A stretch of 32,813 bases of DNA, from the NCBI GenBank assembly GCA_041743835.1, contig JBGTLW010000153.1, positions 1 to 32,813 of the forward strand, given 5' to 3'. Under the pieces are notes generated by a model. It was given only the letters and a program-made list of their open reading frames with translations, was not told the origin of the DNA and did no database searches. The translations under genes and the position numbers were made by a program. Within the stretch, counting starts at the first letter, position 1; each line of letters begins with the position of its first letter. Positions 24,969 through 31,727 of the stretch are shown in pieces. The stretch comes from JBGTLW01 sp041743835 (lineage in GTDB: Bacteria > Planctomycetota > Phycisphaerae > Phycisphaerales > Phycisphaeraceae).

Positions 24969-25001
24969 GCAAGCCACGCATCCTGTTCAGGTGCGGTTTG
25001 C
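24969..25001 (+). other. stem-loop between hpf and ptsN
   Basis: GCAAGC and GTTTGC, CGCA and TGCG, and CCT with AGG pair in register to give an imperfect stem of about 13 bp with small bulges. There is no T tract after it. A TAGACT hexamer follows at 25002-25007. It may partly terminate or protect the hpf message. Confidence 0.35.
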
Positions 25002-25038
25002 TAGACTATGGTTCCCACCCGGAGCTTGAGACACCGCA

Positions 25039-25515
25039 ATGAAACTGACAGAACTGGTTGCCCAAGACGCGATAGTCCCCAAACTGCAGGCCCAGGAGCG
25101 TGACGACGCGATCCACGAGTTGATTGATGCTCTGATCGAAAGCGGTGATGCCGACGCCACCATCCGATCAGAAATGATCAAGGCGATCCTCGACCGTGAG
25201 AAGCACGGCTCGACGGGCTTCGGCAAGGGCGTGGCCGTGCCCCACGTCAAGCACGCGAAAATCAAGACGCGTGTCGCTGCCATCGGCCTCAGTGAGAAGG
25301 GCGTCAACTTCAACGCCTTGGATAAAGCCCCGGTCTATTGCATCTTCCTCCTGCTCTCGCCCGCCGCCGAGCCGGATGAACACCTCCAGGCGATGGAAAC
25401 CATCTTTACCAATCTGCAGAAGGACTCGTTTCGCAAGTTCCTGCGCCTGGCGGAGACCCGCGAGGAAGTCATCGAATTGCTTGAAGAGGCCGACGCCCAC
25501 AAGTTGCCTAGCTAG
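25039..25515 (+). CDS. ptsN: PTS EIIA domain protein, nitrogen-PTS type (PtsN-like)
   Basis: A single EIIA domain of 158 residues. The phosphorylated His is His69 in GFGKGVAVPHVKHAKI, the counterpart of the active His of PtsN and fructose EIIA. The N-terminus MKLTELVAQDAIVPKLQAQERDD and the C-terminal FRKFLRLAETREEVIELLEE match the family. No EIIB or EIIC domain is fused or adjacent, so it is more likely a regulatory phosphocarrier than a sugar transporter part. The companion HPr gene follows within 38 bases. An EI enzyme (PtsP or PtsI) must be elsewhere. Partner proteins in this organism are unknown. Confidence 0.92.
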   Translation: MKLTELVAQDAIVPKLQAQERDDAIHELIDALIESGDADATIRSEMIKAILDREKHGSTGFGKGVAVPHVKHAKIKTRVAAIGLSEKGVNFNALDKAPVYCIFLLLSPAAEPDEHLQAMETIFTNLQKDSFRKFLRLAETREEVIELLEEADAHKLPS

Positions 25516-25553
25516 TCACCGCTTACAACGCGAGCTTGCAGGGAAGGATGCCC

Positions 25554-25826
25554 GTGAACACCGTGGAAGCGGCCGTCAAGATTCAGAACCGGCTGGGCCT
25601 GCACGCGCGACCCGCGATGTGCTTTGTCGATGCCGCCACCGCATTCAACAGCGAGATCACGGTCCGCAAGGGCAAGCAGGCGGTGGATGGCAAATCCATC
25701 ATGCAGCTCATGATGCTTGCCGCGACTCACGGCACGGAGCTGATTATCACCGCCCAGGGCGACGACGCCGAGGACGCGATCGCCACGCTGCGGCAGCTCG
25801 TCGATTCCAAGTTTGAAGAAGATTAG
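25554..25826 (+). CDS. HPr-family phosphocarrier protein
   Basis: A 90-residue HPr. The active-site His is His17 in IQNRLGLHARPA, and the regulatory Ser region is intact as Ser48 in VDGKSIMQLMML. The GTG at 25554 is preferred because AAGGA lies 5 bases upstream and the usual HPr length results; an ATG at 25548 and a TTG at 25536 are in frame. It follows ptsN in what looks like one transcript. With no transporter nearby it probably acts as NPr, relaying phosphate from EI to the EIIA protein. The conserved Ser leaves open control by an HPr kinase, which is not in the window. Confidence 0.93.
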   Translation: MNTVEAAVKIQNRLGLHARPAMCFVDAATAFNSEITVRKGKQAVDGKSIMQLMMLAATHGTELIITAQGDDAEDAIATLRQLVDSKFEED

Positions 25827-25849
25827 CCTGTGCGCCAGGGAGCGCGGGC

Positions 25850-26836
25850 TTACGCATCAGGTTGAGAATCATCGGCCGCGTTGTGTGAATCGGCCGCGCT
25901 TCGCCGGGGTTTGGCTTGCGACCACAACGCGGCGACCGGGGCGCTGAGGGCATAGAGGATCAGCGCCGCGGCCAGCGTCGCCTGGAACTCGATCACCATC
26001 AGCAACGCGAGGATGACGGCCTTGACCACCGTCCCAAACGGCGCGCGGCCGCGCACGTAGCGGTTGAGCACGTGGATGTAACGCAGCCGACTGACCATCG
26101 CATACGCGGTCAGCAGCAGGACCACAATCATCGCGAACGACGCGGCATTCACCACCCAGTCGGGGTGTTGGTTGTCCACGAAGTTCTGGTGCAGCAGGAT
26201 CACGCTCGCGACCGTGCCCGCTGCACCGGGGGAGGGCATGCCCTTGAAGTCGTCGTGGTTGGGCTGCTCGGGGCTGCCCAGTTCGATGTTGAATCGCGCC
26301 AGTCGCAGCGCAGCGCAGGCGACATAGATCAGGGCCGCGACCAGCCCCAGGCGGTCGAAGTAGGTGTCGCCCATGCCGCCCCCGAACGGTGCCGCGATGT
26401 TCACCAGCATCAGCGCGGCAAACGCGGGCGCGACGCCGAAGGTCACCATGTCGGCCATGCTGTCGAGCTGCTCGCCCAGGTCGCTGGTCGAGCGGGTCAT
26501 CCGCGCGACCCGGCCATCCAACCCATCCAGCAGCATGCCCAGGAAGATGAAACCGCAGGCCAGCATCAGGGGCGACAGACCAAAAGGAAACTGGACGGCG
26601 TGCAACCCCGCGTCGGTCAGCGTCTGCCCGAGGGCCGGGCTTTGCTCCGCGTCCTGCCACACATTCCAAAGGTGGTAGCGTGACGCCACGAAGATGGCAG
26701 CGAAGCCGCACAGGACATTGCCCAGCGTCATGAGCGTGGGGACCACGGCTATCGAGCGCAGGACCGCCCCGCGTCGGCGCCGGATGCGTCCGTGGGCCTT
26801 TTTCATAGCCGGGCTGCGACTGTGCTGGCGGATCAT
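25850..26836 (-). CDS. pssA: CDP-diacylglycerol-serine O-phosphatidyltransferase PssA
   Basis: PssA makes phosphatidylserine, the precursor of phosphatidylethanolamine. The CDP-alcohol phosphotransferase motif is complete: Asp104, Asp107, Gly108, Ala111, Arg112, Gly121, Asp125 and Asp129 in the D-x2-DG-x2-AR-x8-G-x3-D-x3-D spacing. The first helix (VVPTLMTLGNVLCGFAAIF) is the type II PssA start, and later helices follow VAALIYVACAALRLARFN. A segment of ~35 residues (53-88) between the first two helices is longer than usual. The basic N-terminus and polar C-terminal tail are cytoplasmic. The 328-residue ATG start fits the TAGGAT hexamer 6 bases upstream. Archaetidylserine synthase-like paralogues share the motif but are less likely. 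Confidence 0.92.
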   Translation of the reverse strand: MIRQHSRSPAMKKAHGRIRRRRGAVLRSIAVVPTLMTLGNVLCGFAAIFVASRYHLWNVWQDAEQSPALGQTLTDAGLHAVQFPFGLSPLMLACGFIFLGMLLDGLDGRVARMTRSTSDLGEQLDSMADMVTFGVAPAFAALMLVNIAAPFGGGMGDTYFDRLGLVAALIYVACAALRLARFNIELGSPEQPNHDDFKGMPSPGAAGTVASVILLHQNFVDNQHPDWVVNAASFAMIVVLLLTAYAMVSRLRYIHVLNRYVRGRAPFGTVVKAVILALLMVIEFQATLAAALILYALSAPVAALWSQAKPRRSAADSHNAADDSQPDA

Positions 26837-26842
26837 CCGCGT

Positions 26843-26848
26843 ATCCTA
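26843..26848 (-). promoter_or_regulatory. pssA -10 element, predicted leaderless
   Basis: TAGGAT on the minus strand ends 6 bases before the ATG at 26836. Its AGGA could be misread as a Shine-Dalgarno site. Confidence 0.45.
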
Positions 26849-26931
26849 CCCGACGCCCAGCCTGACCCCGCTGCCCTCGCAATGTCGCCCGTGATAAGGG
26901 GCAGAAAACGGATTGTGGTGCCCCTATTTGG

Positions 26932-26937
26932 TATCCT
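26932..26937 (+). promoter_or_regulatory. -10 element of the five-gene operon, predicted leaderless
   Basis: TATCCT ends 6 bases before the GTG at 26944. No clear -35 or Shine-Dalgarno site is visible. The divergent pssA has a hexamer with the same spacing. Confidence 0.45.
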
Positions 26938-26943
26938 GATGGC

Positions 26944-27432
26944 GTGGTACGCCCCGAACCCCAGCCCGCCGTTGACAACAGCCGCCAGACACGTCTGGTC
27001 GCGGCCATCGTGCTGGTCGCGTGCTTGTCCGTGCTGCTCTTCGCCAATTACTTGGATTCCCCCGCTCAGGCCGCAGCCAAAAGTTCTCGGGGGGAGCCCG
27101 TCAAAGCCCTGACGTCGTTTGGCTATCCCGGCTGCAGCTTCAAGTCGGTGACGGGGCTGCCCTGCGCCACGTGCGGGATGACGCGCTCCTTTACGTTCAT
27201 GGCCGACGGGGCCTTCGCCGACGCCTTTGCGATGCAGCCGATGGGGGCGCTGCTGTGCCTCGGCCTCGCGATGGTGGTCCTGCTCGCGGGCTGGTCGCTG
27301 CTCACAGCGATGCCGCTGGGGCCTGTCTTCGGGGCGGTGTTCAGGCCCAAGCCGATCATCGCGGTTGTCGCGTTTCTGATCGGCGTCTGGGTTTTCACTA
27401 TCATCCGTACTTTGGCGTGGACCACAGCATGA
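26944..27432 (+). CDS. DUF2752 membrane protein, first gene of a coupled operon
   Basis: A 162-residue protein with three hydrophobic segments: about 17-37, 97-120 and 138-156. Between the first two lies the DUF2752 signature YPGCSFKSVTGLPCATCGMT, with Cys64, Cys74 and Cys77, which could bind metal or form a disulphide. DUF2752 proteins are small inner-membrane proteins of unknown function, common in Planctomycetota, Bacteroidota and Actinomycetota. The GTG start at 26944 fits the upstream hexamer. The stop overlaps the next gene's start as ATGA, the first of four such overlaps in the operon. Confidence 0.87.
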   Translation: MVRPEPQPAVDNSRQTRLVAAIVLVACLSVLLFANYLDSPAQAAAKSSRGEPVKALTSFGYPGCSFKSVTGLPCATCGMTRSFTFMADGAFADAFAMQPMGALLCLGLAMVVLLAGWSLLTAMPLGPVFGAVFRPKPIIAVVAFLIGVWVFTIIRTLAWTTA

Positions 27433-28058
27433 AGCAACGTTTACTAATACTGTGCCTGCTCGGCTTGATGACGCTGATCCCCGCAGCGGGGTGCCAGCTT
27501 GCCGCGTTCGTGATGCCCCGCGAGACCACATACGACGTGAAGGCGCAGTACCTGGGCCTGGAGAACAAGTCCGTCGCGGTGATCGTGGCTGCGGATGAGT
27601 TCACGCTCTACCGCTACCCGCGTGCGCGGTACTTCACCTCTGCGGCTGTTTCGTCGGCGATTCAGGCGGCGGTCCCCGGCGTGTCCCTCGTGGACCCCAG
27701 GCAGATCACCGCGTTTCAGGAGCAGCAGCCCTACTGGACCACGATGCCGTATTCACAACTGGCCAATGCCTTGGGTGTTGAACGCCTGATCGTCATTGAC
27801 TTGGCTGACTACAGCACCCACGAGCCGGGCAACATGCACATCTGGCGTGGGGTGATGAGCGGCAACGTGGCGGTCATCGAAGCGGACGCGGCCGACCCCG
27901 ACGATATTACCGTGTCGTTTGATATCGCGGTGCAGTTCCCCGAAACCGGGGCCGTTGGGCTGCTCGACGAGAGCGATGAGACGATGCAGTTGGGGATGCT
28001 CAAACTCTTTGCGCGCAACACAGCCCGGCTGTTCCACGACCATGAGGTGAAGATGTGA
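27429..28058 (+). CDS. putative lipoprotein, unknown, second gene of coupled operon
   Basis: The ATG at 27429 overlaps the DUF2752 stop; the open frame upstream is the shadow of that gene. The 209-residue protein starts with a lipoprotein-type signal (MKQRLLILCLLGLMTLIPAAGC, given here as a 22-residue leader whose last residue Cys22 would carry the lipid). The mature part alternates strands and helices: KSVAVIVAADEFTLY, a helix VSSAIQAAVPG, then LANALGVERLIVIDLADYST and VAVIEADAADPDDITV. This layout, a strand followed by helix and a central LGVERLIVIDL strand, resembles small periplasmic domains related to the TolB N-terminal or GNA1162 folds, but I cannot name the family. The next gene encodes a similar layout. 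Confidence 0.65.
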   Translation: MKQRLLILCLLGLMTLIPAAGCQLAAFVMPRETTYDVKAQYLGLENKSVAVIVAADEFTLYRYPRARYFTSAAVSSAIQAAVPGVSLVDPRQITAFQEQQPYWTTMPYSQLANALGVERLIVIDLADYSTHEPGNMHIWRGVMSGNVAVIEADAADPDDITVSFDIAVQFPETGAVGLLDESDETMQLGMLKLFARNTARLFHDHEVKM

Positions 28059-28786
28059 CCAGCGTGAGCAACCCCCACTTAAGCCGACGCTGGATGGTGC
28101 TGCCGATTGCTCTGATTGGCGCGGGGTGTTTTCTTGGCACCATCGCTGGTTGCGAAGCGGTGAGTGTTTTGGGTGCAGCGGTCAGGGGCAAGGGGGATGC
28201 GGTTCCCAAGCTCTATCAACTGCCCGCCAAACGCACCGTGATTCTGGTCGATGCGATGGAGGGAGCGGGGGTGACCAACGTCCTGTCGCCACGCGGGATG
28301 CGCAGCCTCATCGCATCCGACATGGGTTATTTGCTCGAACAGGAGAAGGCGCTGCCGCCCGGCATGCTGGTCCCCCTCCGTGAGCTGGACCAGGTGGCGT
28401 CGCAGTTGGGCGATGATTTTGCACTGACTCCCATCGACGAGATCGCCCGGCGGGTCGGAGCGCAGCAGGTCATCCATGTCGTCGTGGAGGAGTCTTCGAT
28501 GCGTGTGCTGGGCACGCTCTTCCGCCCGGTCGCTGCCGTGCAGGTGAAGGTCATCGATGTCGAGCAGGGCAAGCGCGTGTTCCCCCAGGCGATGAATCTT
28601 TCGACTGACGGGGGCGGGGCTTCTGGGCATCGGCTTTCTGTGCCGCTGGAGTCGGTGGATATCGATCAGGGTGGCCCGACGGTCGTATCGATCTACACCC
28701 GGAAGCTGGCTCAGGAAGTTGCATTGCATAGCGGCAGGCTCTTTTATGATTGGAACAAGCCTGACCTGGGCAGCAAAATCAAGTGA
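28055..28786 (+). CDS. putative lipoprotein related to the preceding one, third gene of coupled operon
   Basis: The GTG at 28055 overlaps the previous stop as GTGA. The 243-residue protein has a hydrophobic leader (WMVLPIALIGAGCFLGTIAG) with Cys26 and Cys33 both possible lipidation sites. The mature part follows the same order as its neighbour: KRTVILVDAMEG, a helix near MRSLIASDMGYLLEQ, then IARRVGAQQVIHVVVEESSM and VQVKVIDVEQGKRVFP. The IARRxGAQQVIHVVV strand lines up with LANALGVERLIVIDL of the previous protein, so the two are probably diverged tandem duplicates. The C-terminus holds SLHSGRLFYDW-like sequence (ALHSGRLFYDWNKPD). No function can be assigned. Confidence 0.65.
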   Translation: MTSVSNPHLSRRWMVLPIALIGAGCFLGTIAGCEAVSVLGAAVRGKGDAVPKLYQLPAKRTVILVDAMEGAGVTNVLSPRGMRSLIASDMGYLLEQEKALPPGMLVPLRELDQVASQLGDDFALTPIDEIARRVGAQQVIHVVVEESSMRVLGTLFRPVAAVQVKVIDVEQGKRVFPQAMNLSTDGGGASGHRLSVPLESVDIDQGGPTVVSIYTRKLAQEVALHSGRLFYDWNKPDLGSKIK

Positions 28787-29760
28787 AGCGCATCCTGCAC
28801 CTGCTTGACCTGCCTGATGACACGGCAAGCCCGTCGTTGGTGATGTTGATGGCGACAGCTGTGCGGTCGATGCCGGGGTTTGAGCACGATGTGATTCTCG
28901 TCGGCAACGCGAGCCACCAACAAACCGCACGTCAACTCGGACTAGCGAACGTGCAACGCGTGTCGGCCCCGTATCACCGCGCGGTGTTGGCGCTGCCCGC
29001 GCTGTGGCGGGCGGTGAGGCGGGTCGGACCCTCGGCGGTGATCCACACCTGGTCGCCCGGCGCTACGCTGGCTGCACGGCTCGTCTGCCGCCGCCGCATC
29101 ACCCTGAACGAACCGGCGGTTTGGCCCTCGGTGGACACGGAGCTGGTCGATGGGTCCACACGGCAGACGCTGCGCGCCCGGTGGGGTGTGTCGGAGCTGA
29201 CGCCGGTGGTCGCGCTGCTGGATGCCCGTGCCCCGCGGAGCCCCGCGATGTGGGGGGCATTGGCGGTTGGCTTGGCGCGGGAGTGCCTGCTGGCCGACAC
29301 CACGGAGCAGGCGGTGCCCGCGTTGGTCCTCCACCCCCGGGCCGAGGGGCTGTCCAAGACGCTGGCGATGCTGCGTGATGTCGGCTGGCGGGGGGGTGTG
29401 ATTCAAGACGCGACGCTGGATCGGCCGTGGGCATTACTCCCCGCTGCTGATCTCGCACTTGCGCATCGCTACGCGGGCTCTGGCACCGCGGCGCTGTGGG
29501 CCGTGGCGTGTGGCGTGCCGTTGATTGCCGAGCGTGGCGGCACGGTGACGGATCGATTCAGCGAGCAGGGCGGGGCACGTCCTGTCTCCCCGGACAGCCC
29601 CCGCGAGGCGGGGTATCAGGTTCTGGACCTGATCCGTGATGCCCCAGCCCGCAAGACACTCGCGCAGCGTGCCCATGAGATCGCCAATCAGCAGTTCAGC
29701 GTGGACGCTACAACCGAGTCACTCCACCGGGCCTATGCGTTGGCCTACGATCCGTCGTGA
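28783..29760 (+). CDS. degenerate GT-B glycosyltransferase-like protein, fourth gene of coupled operon
   Basis: The GTG at 28783 overlaps the previous stop as GTGA. The 325-residue protein begins like a GT4 enzyme (MKRILHLLDLPDDTASPSL), has a first-domain strand SAVIHTWSPGATLAARLVCR and a second-domain region LLPAADLALAHRYAGSGTAA followed by LWAVACGVPLIAERGGT. In active GT4 enzymes the last region carries an E-x7-E motif that holds the donor. Here the first Glu position is within AGSGTAALWA and has no Glu, so catalysis by the usual scheme is doubtful. It may bind a sugar nucleotide or a glycan, or act by another mechanism. No membrane segment is visible. Confidence 0.65.
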   Translation: MKRILHLLDLPDDTASPSLVMLMATAVRSMPGFEHDVILVGNASHQQTARQLGLANVQRVSAPYHRAVLALPALWRAVRRVGPSAVIHTWSPGATLAARLVCRRRITLNEPAVWPSVDTELVDGSTRQTLRARWGVSELTPVVALLDARAPRSPAMWGALAVGLARECLLADTTEQAVPALVLHPRAEGLSKTLAMLRDVGWRGGVIQDATLDRPWALLPAADLALAHRYAGSGTAALWAVACGVPLIAERGGTVTDRFSEQGGARPVSPDSPREAGYQVLDLIRDAPARKTLAQRAHEIANQQFSVDATTESLHRAYALAYDPS

Positions 29761-30440
29761 GCGAAACGGAGTTTCCCAACATCCACACCCTCTGCGAACG
29801 CTGCGGCTATCCCCTGCGTGGTCTGGCTGCTGACACAACCTGCCCGGAGTGTGGCCAACCGATCGAGGACTCACACCCCCGTTTACGGACCGGGCCGCCG
29901 TGGCAGAATCACGCTTCAGTAGCCACGGCTTGCTCCACGGTGCTGTTGCTGGTCACGCACCCCCGTCGGCATTTCCGAACCATGCGGATCGATGGATCGA
30001 ATCTCAACGCGCGGATGTACCTCCTGGCTTTTGCACTGCTGGCCGGGGTCATCATGGGCTTGGCGGAGTGGGGCGTGCTTGCTCGGCCCGTCCTGCTGTC
30101 GTTCCTGATAGGGATGGCCACGGTCAAGGTGGTGATCTTGGTGACGTACATCGAGGTGCTGGGGGTGGCGTACGTCAGCCGTCGGCGGGGGTGGCGCGTG
30201 CCGCTGAAACTGGCCGAGCGCGTGGCGTGCTACGCCTCGCCGGGCCTTCTGTTGGCGGCGGTGCTCATCCTCAAGCTGCGCATGCTCTGGCGGGGCGGTT
30301 GGCTGCCCTTGCCGCGCTGGCTCCTCGATCAGCCGGGGACCGACCTGTTGATAGTCGTCGTGCCGCTCGCGGTCAGCGTGCTGGGCTTTGAGATTCTGGT
30401 CTGGCTGGGTGCCCGGCAGGTGAGATACGCGAACGCGTGA
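29757..30440 (+). CDS. zinc-ribbon membrane protein, fifth gene of coupled operon
   Basis: The GTG at 29757 overlaps the previous stop as GTGA. The 227-residue protein has an N-terminal zinc ribbon: Cys13, Cys16, Cys29 and Cys32 in TLCERCGYPLRGL and TTCPECGQPI. Four or five hydrophobic helices follow: MYLLAFALLAGVIMGLAEWG, LLSFLIGMATVKVVILVTYI, ASPGLLLAAVLILKL and TDLLIVVVPLAVSVLGFEIL. CxxCGYxLRGL ribbons are very common at the start of planctomycete proteins, often fused to membrane parts, and their role is unknown. This arrangement recalls YIP1-like or uncharacterised ribbon-membrane proteins. A small hairpin (30460-30472) lies after the stop before the convergent nuoC. Confidence 0.75.
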   Translation: MSETEFPNIHTLCERCGYPLRGLAADTTCPECGQPIEDSHPRLRTGPPWQNHASVATACSTVLLLVTHPRRHFRTMRIDGSNLNARMYLLAFALLAGVIMGLAEWGVLARPVLLSFLIGMATVKVVILVTYIEVLGVAYVSRRRGWRVPLKLAERVACYASPGLLLAAVLILKLRMLWRGGWLPLPRWLLDQPGTDLLIVVVPLAVSVLGFEILVWLGARQVRYANA

Positions 30441-30478
30441 ATGCTGGCGGGCATGGGGCACCCGCTGCGGGTCTGACC

Positions 30479-31039
30479 TCAGGCATTGTCACGGCCGATG
30501 ACCTGGTAGTGCTCGCGTTCGCCCCGGCCGACGATGGGGTAGTCCTTGCGCTGCGGGTGGGCGGGGTAGTCTTCCCACAGCAGGATCCGCCGATGATCGG
30601 GGTGCTGGTCGAAGTGGATGCCCATCATGTCGTACACCTCGCGCTCCAGCCACTCCGCGCCCGGCCACAGATCGCACACCGAGTCCACATGCAACGTAGG
30701 GTCGTCAGCGATCCCGTCGGTCGGGAGCGTGGGCTCGAGCATCACCTTGACGAAGAACCGCGTCGTGTCCCGGTGGCTGGTCAGGTTGTAGATCACCGCG
30801 AAGCGGCCGGCTGGGGTTTCGTGGCGGGACTTGGGATAGCCCAGGTAATCCACGCTGGTGATATCCGCGAGGAAGTTGTAGGCCGTGCCCGCGTCGTTTT
30901 TCAGAAACGCGAGCACATCATGGGCGATCGCCTTGTCCACGACGACAGTCGTCTGGCCACGGAACTCGGTCGCCAGCAACTTGGCGTTAGGGAAGGCCTT
31001 CTTGAGGATCGGCAGCGTGGGGTGGTCGAGGTTGGGCAT
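30479..31039 (-). CDS. nuoC: NADH-quinone oxidoreductase subunit C
   Basis: NuoC is part of the peripheral arm of complex I, next to the quinone site. The 186-residue protein has the 30-kDa subunit signature: NFLADITSVDYLGYP, FFVKVMLEPT, ADDPTLHVDSVCDLWPGAEW (111-130) and EREVYDMMGIHFDQHPDHRR (132-151) followed by EDYPAHPQRKDYP (156-168). The ATG at 31039 is chosen because homology-like sequence begins there; the frame upstream is noise. No other nuo gene is in the window. A TGCTACAAT extended -10 on the minus strand (31080-31088) would give a ~35-base leader. Confidence 0.94.
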   Translation of the reverse strand: MPNLDHPTLPILKKAFPNAKLLATEFRGQTTVVVDKAIAHDVLAFLKNDAGTAYNFLADITSVDYLGYPKSRHETPAGRFAVIYNLTSHRDTTRFFVKVMLEPTLPTDGIADDPTLHVDSVCDLWPGAEWLEREVYDMMGIHFDQHPDHRRILLWEDYPAHPQRKDYPIVGRGEREHYQVIGRDNA

Positions 31040-31079
31040 CGCGGTGTGTGGGGTCGGGGTGGTCTTTGGGTGTGGCCGA

Positions 31080-31088
31080 ATTGTAGCA
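31080..31088 (-). promoter_or_regulatory. extended -10 element of nuoC
   Basis: TGCTACAAT on the minus strand is a TGn-extended -10, 40 bases before the nuoC ATG. The -35 position falls inside the C12 tract at 31100-31111, so the promoter may depend on the length of that tract. Confidence 0.45.
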
Positions 31089-31099
31089 GAGCACGCGGC

Positions 31100-31111
31100 G
31101 GGGGGGGGGGG
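31100..31111. repeat. 12-base G homopolymer (C12 on the minus strand)
   Basis: A run of 12 G in the gap between nuoC and the next minus-strand gene. It sits where the nuoC -35 would be. Runs of this length slip in replication and in sequencing, so its true length should be treated as uncertain. Confidence 0.8.
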
Positions 31112-31118
31112 ATGGCTG

Positions 31119-31721
31119 CTACTGCTTTGCCACATCCAGCAGGGCCCCGAGCAGGCCATCCCACCGGTCGGTGATCTCTGGCCACTCGTACGCCAGCGCG
31201 TCCGCCAGGCCGACCATATCACCCCGGGTTATCAGCTCCCGCAACTCGGTGAGCTGGGCGACCAGATCGTTGACCGAGTCGTTGAGTTCCTGGCCGTTGA
31301 CCTCGAAGCTGTCCAGGTCAATGTTGAGCAGCCTCGCCGATTGAAGCACCGCCTGCTGGGTGTAGATCCACGCGTTGATGGAAAGCGTGACCTTATCCAG
31401 CCCCTCGCGTTGCTGATCGCGTTGCAACAAGTCGGCCGCCTCTGCCTGCAACACCCGCGACTCCGCAAGGTGCTCCCGCACGCCAATCAACGCTTCGCAA
31501 GCGATCTGCGCCGGCGTCGAAGATGTGAGCCTGACTGTCGCATCCCCGATGGTATCGCCGAGGCGCTCATCAAGACGCTCGCCCGCTAACTGCTCATCAT
31601 CAATCGCGACCTCCACCACGATCCGCCCGCCGGGGGCGAGTTGTTCGCTGGCCTGTTCCAGCACCGCAGCCAGGGTCGGTCCTGCCGCTTCCATCGGTTG
31701 GTCATCAAGGTAGATGGGCAT
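31119..31721 (-). CDS. hypothetical protein, helical, 200 residues
   Basis: The ATG at 31721 is chosen because a TATCAT hexamer ends 6 bases upstream; the frame stays open far beyond it only because the GC-rich repeat region lacks stops. The protein begins MPIYLDDQPMEAAGPTLAA, has a strand RIVVEVAIDDEQLAGERLD, and then long helices (EALIGVREHLAESRVLQAEA, LNDSVNDLVAQLTELRELIT) that could form a coiled coil. It ends with DGLLGALLDVAKQ. It is acidic and soluble, with no signal peptide. I do not recognise a family. It precedes nuoC on the same strand and is divergent from the phosphorylase-like gene. Confidence 0.65.
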   Translation of the reverse strand: MPIYLDDQPMEAAGPTLAAVLEQASEQLAPGGRIVVEVAIDDEQLAGERLDERLGDTIGDATVRLTSSTPAQIACEALIGVREHLAESRVLQAEAADLLQRDQQREGLDKVTLSINAWIYTQQAVLQSARLLNIDLDSFEVNGQELNDSVNDLVAQLTELRELITRGDMVGLADALAYEWPEITDRWDGLLGALLDVAKQ

Positions 31722-31727
31722 GCCGGG

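Noticed and set aside
25869..27047. 392-codon minus-strand open frame overlapping pssA and the DUF2752 start
   Set aside because: Runs in another frame of the same strand as pssA and has no membrane helices or motif; pssA explains the region.
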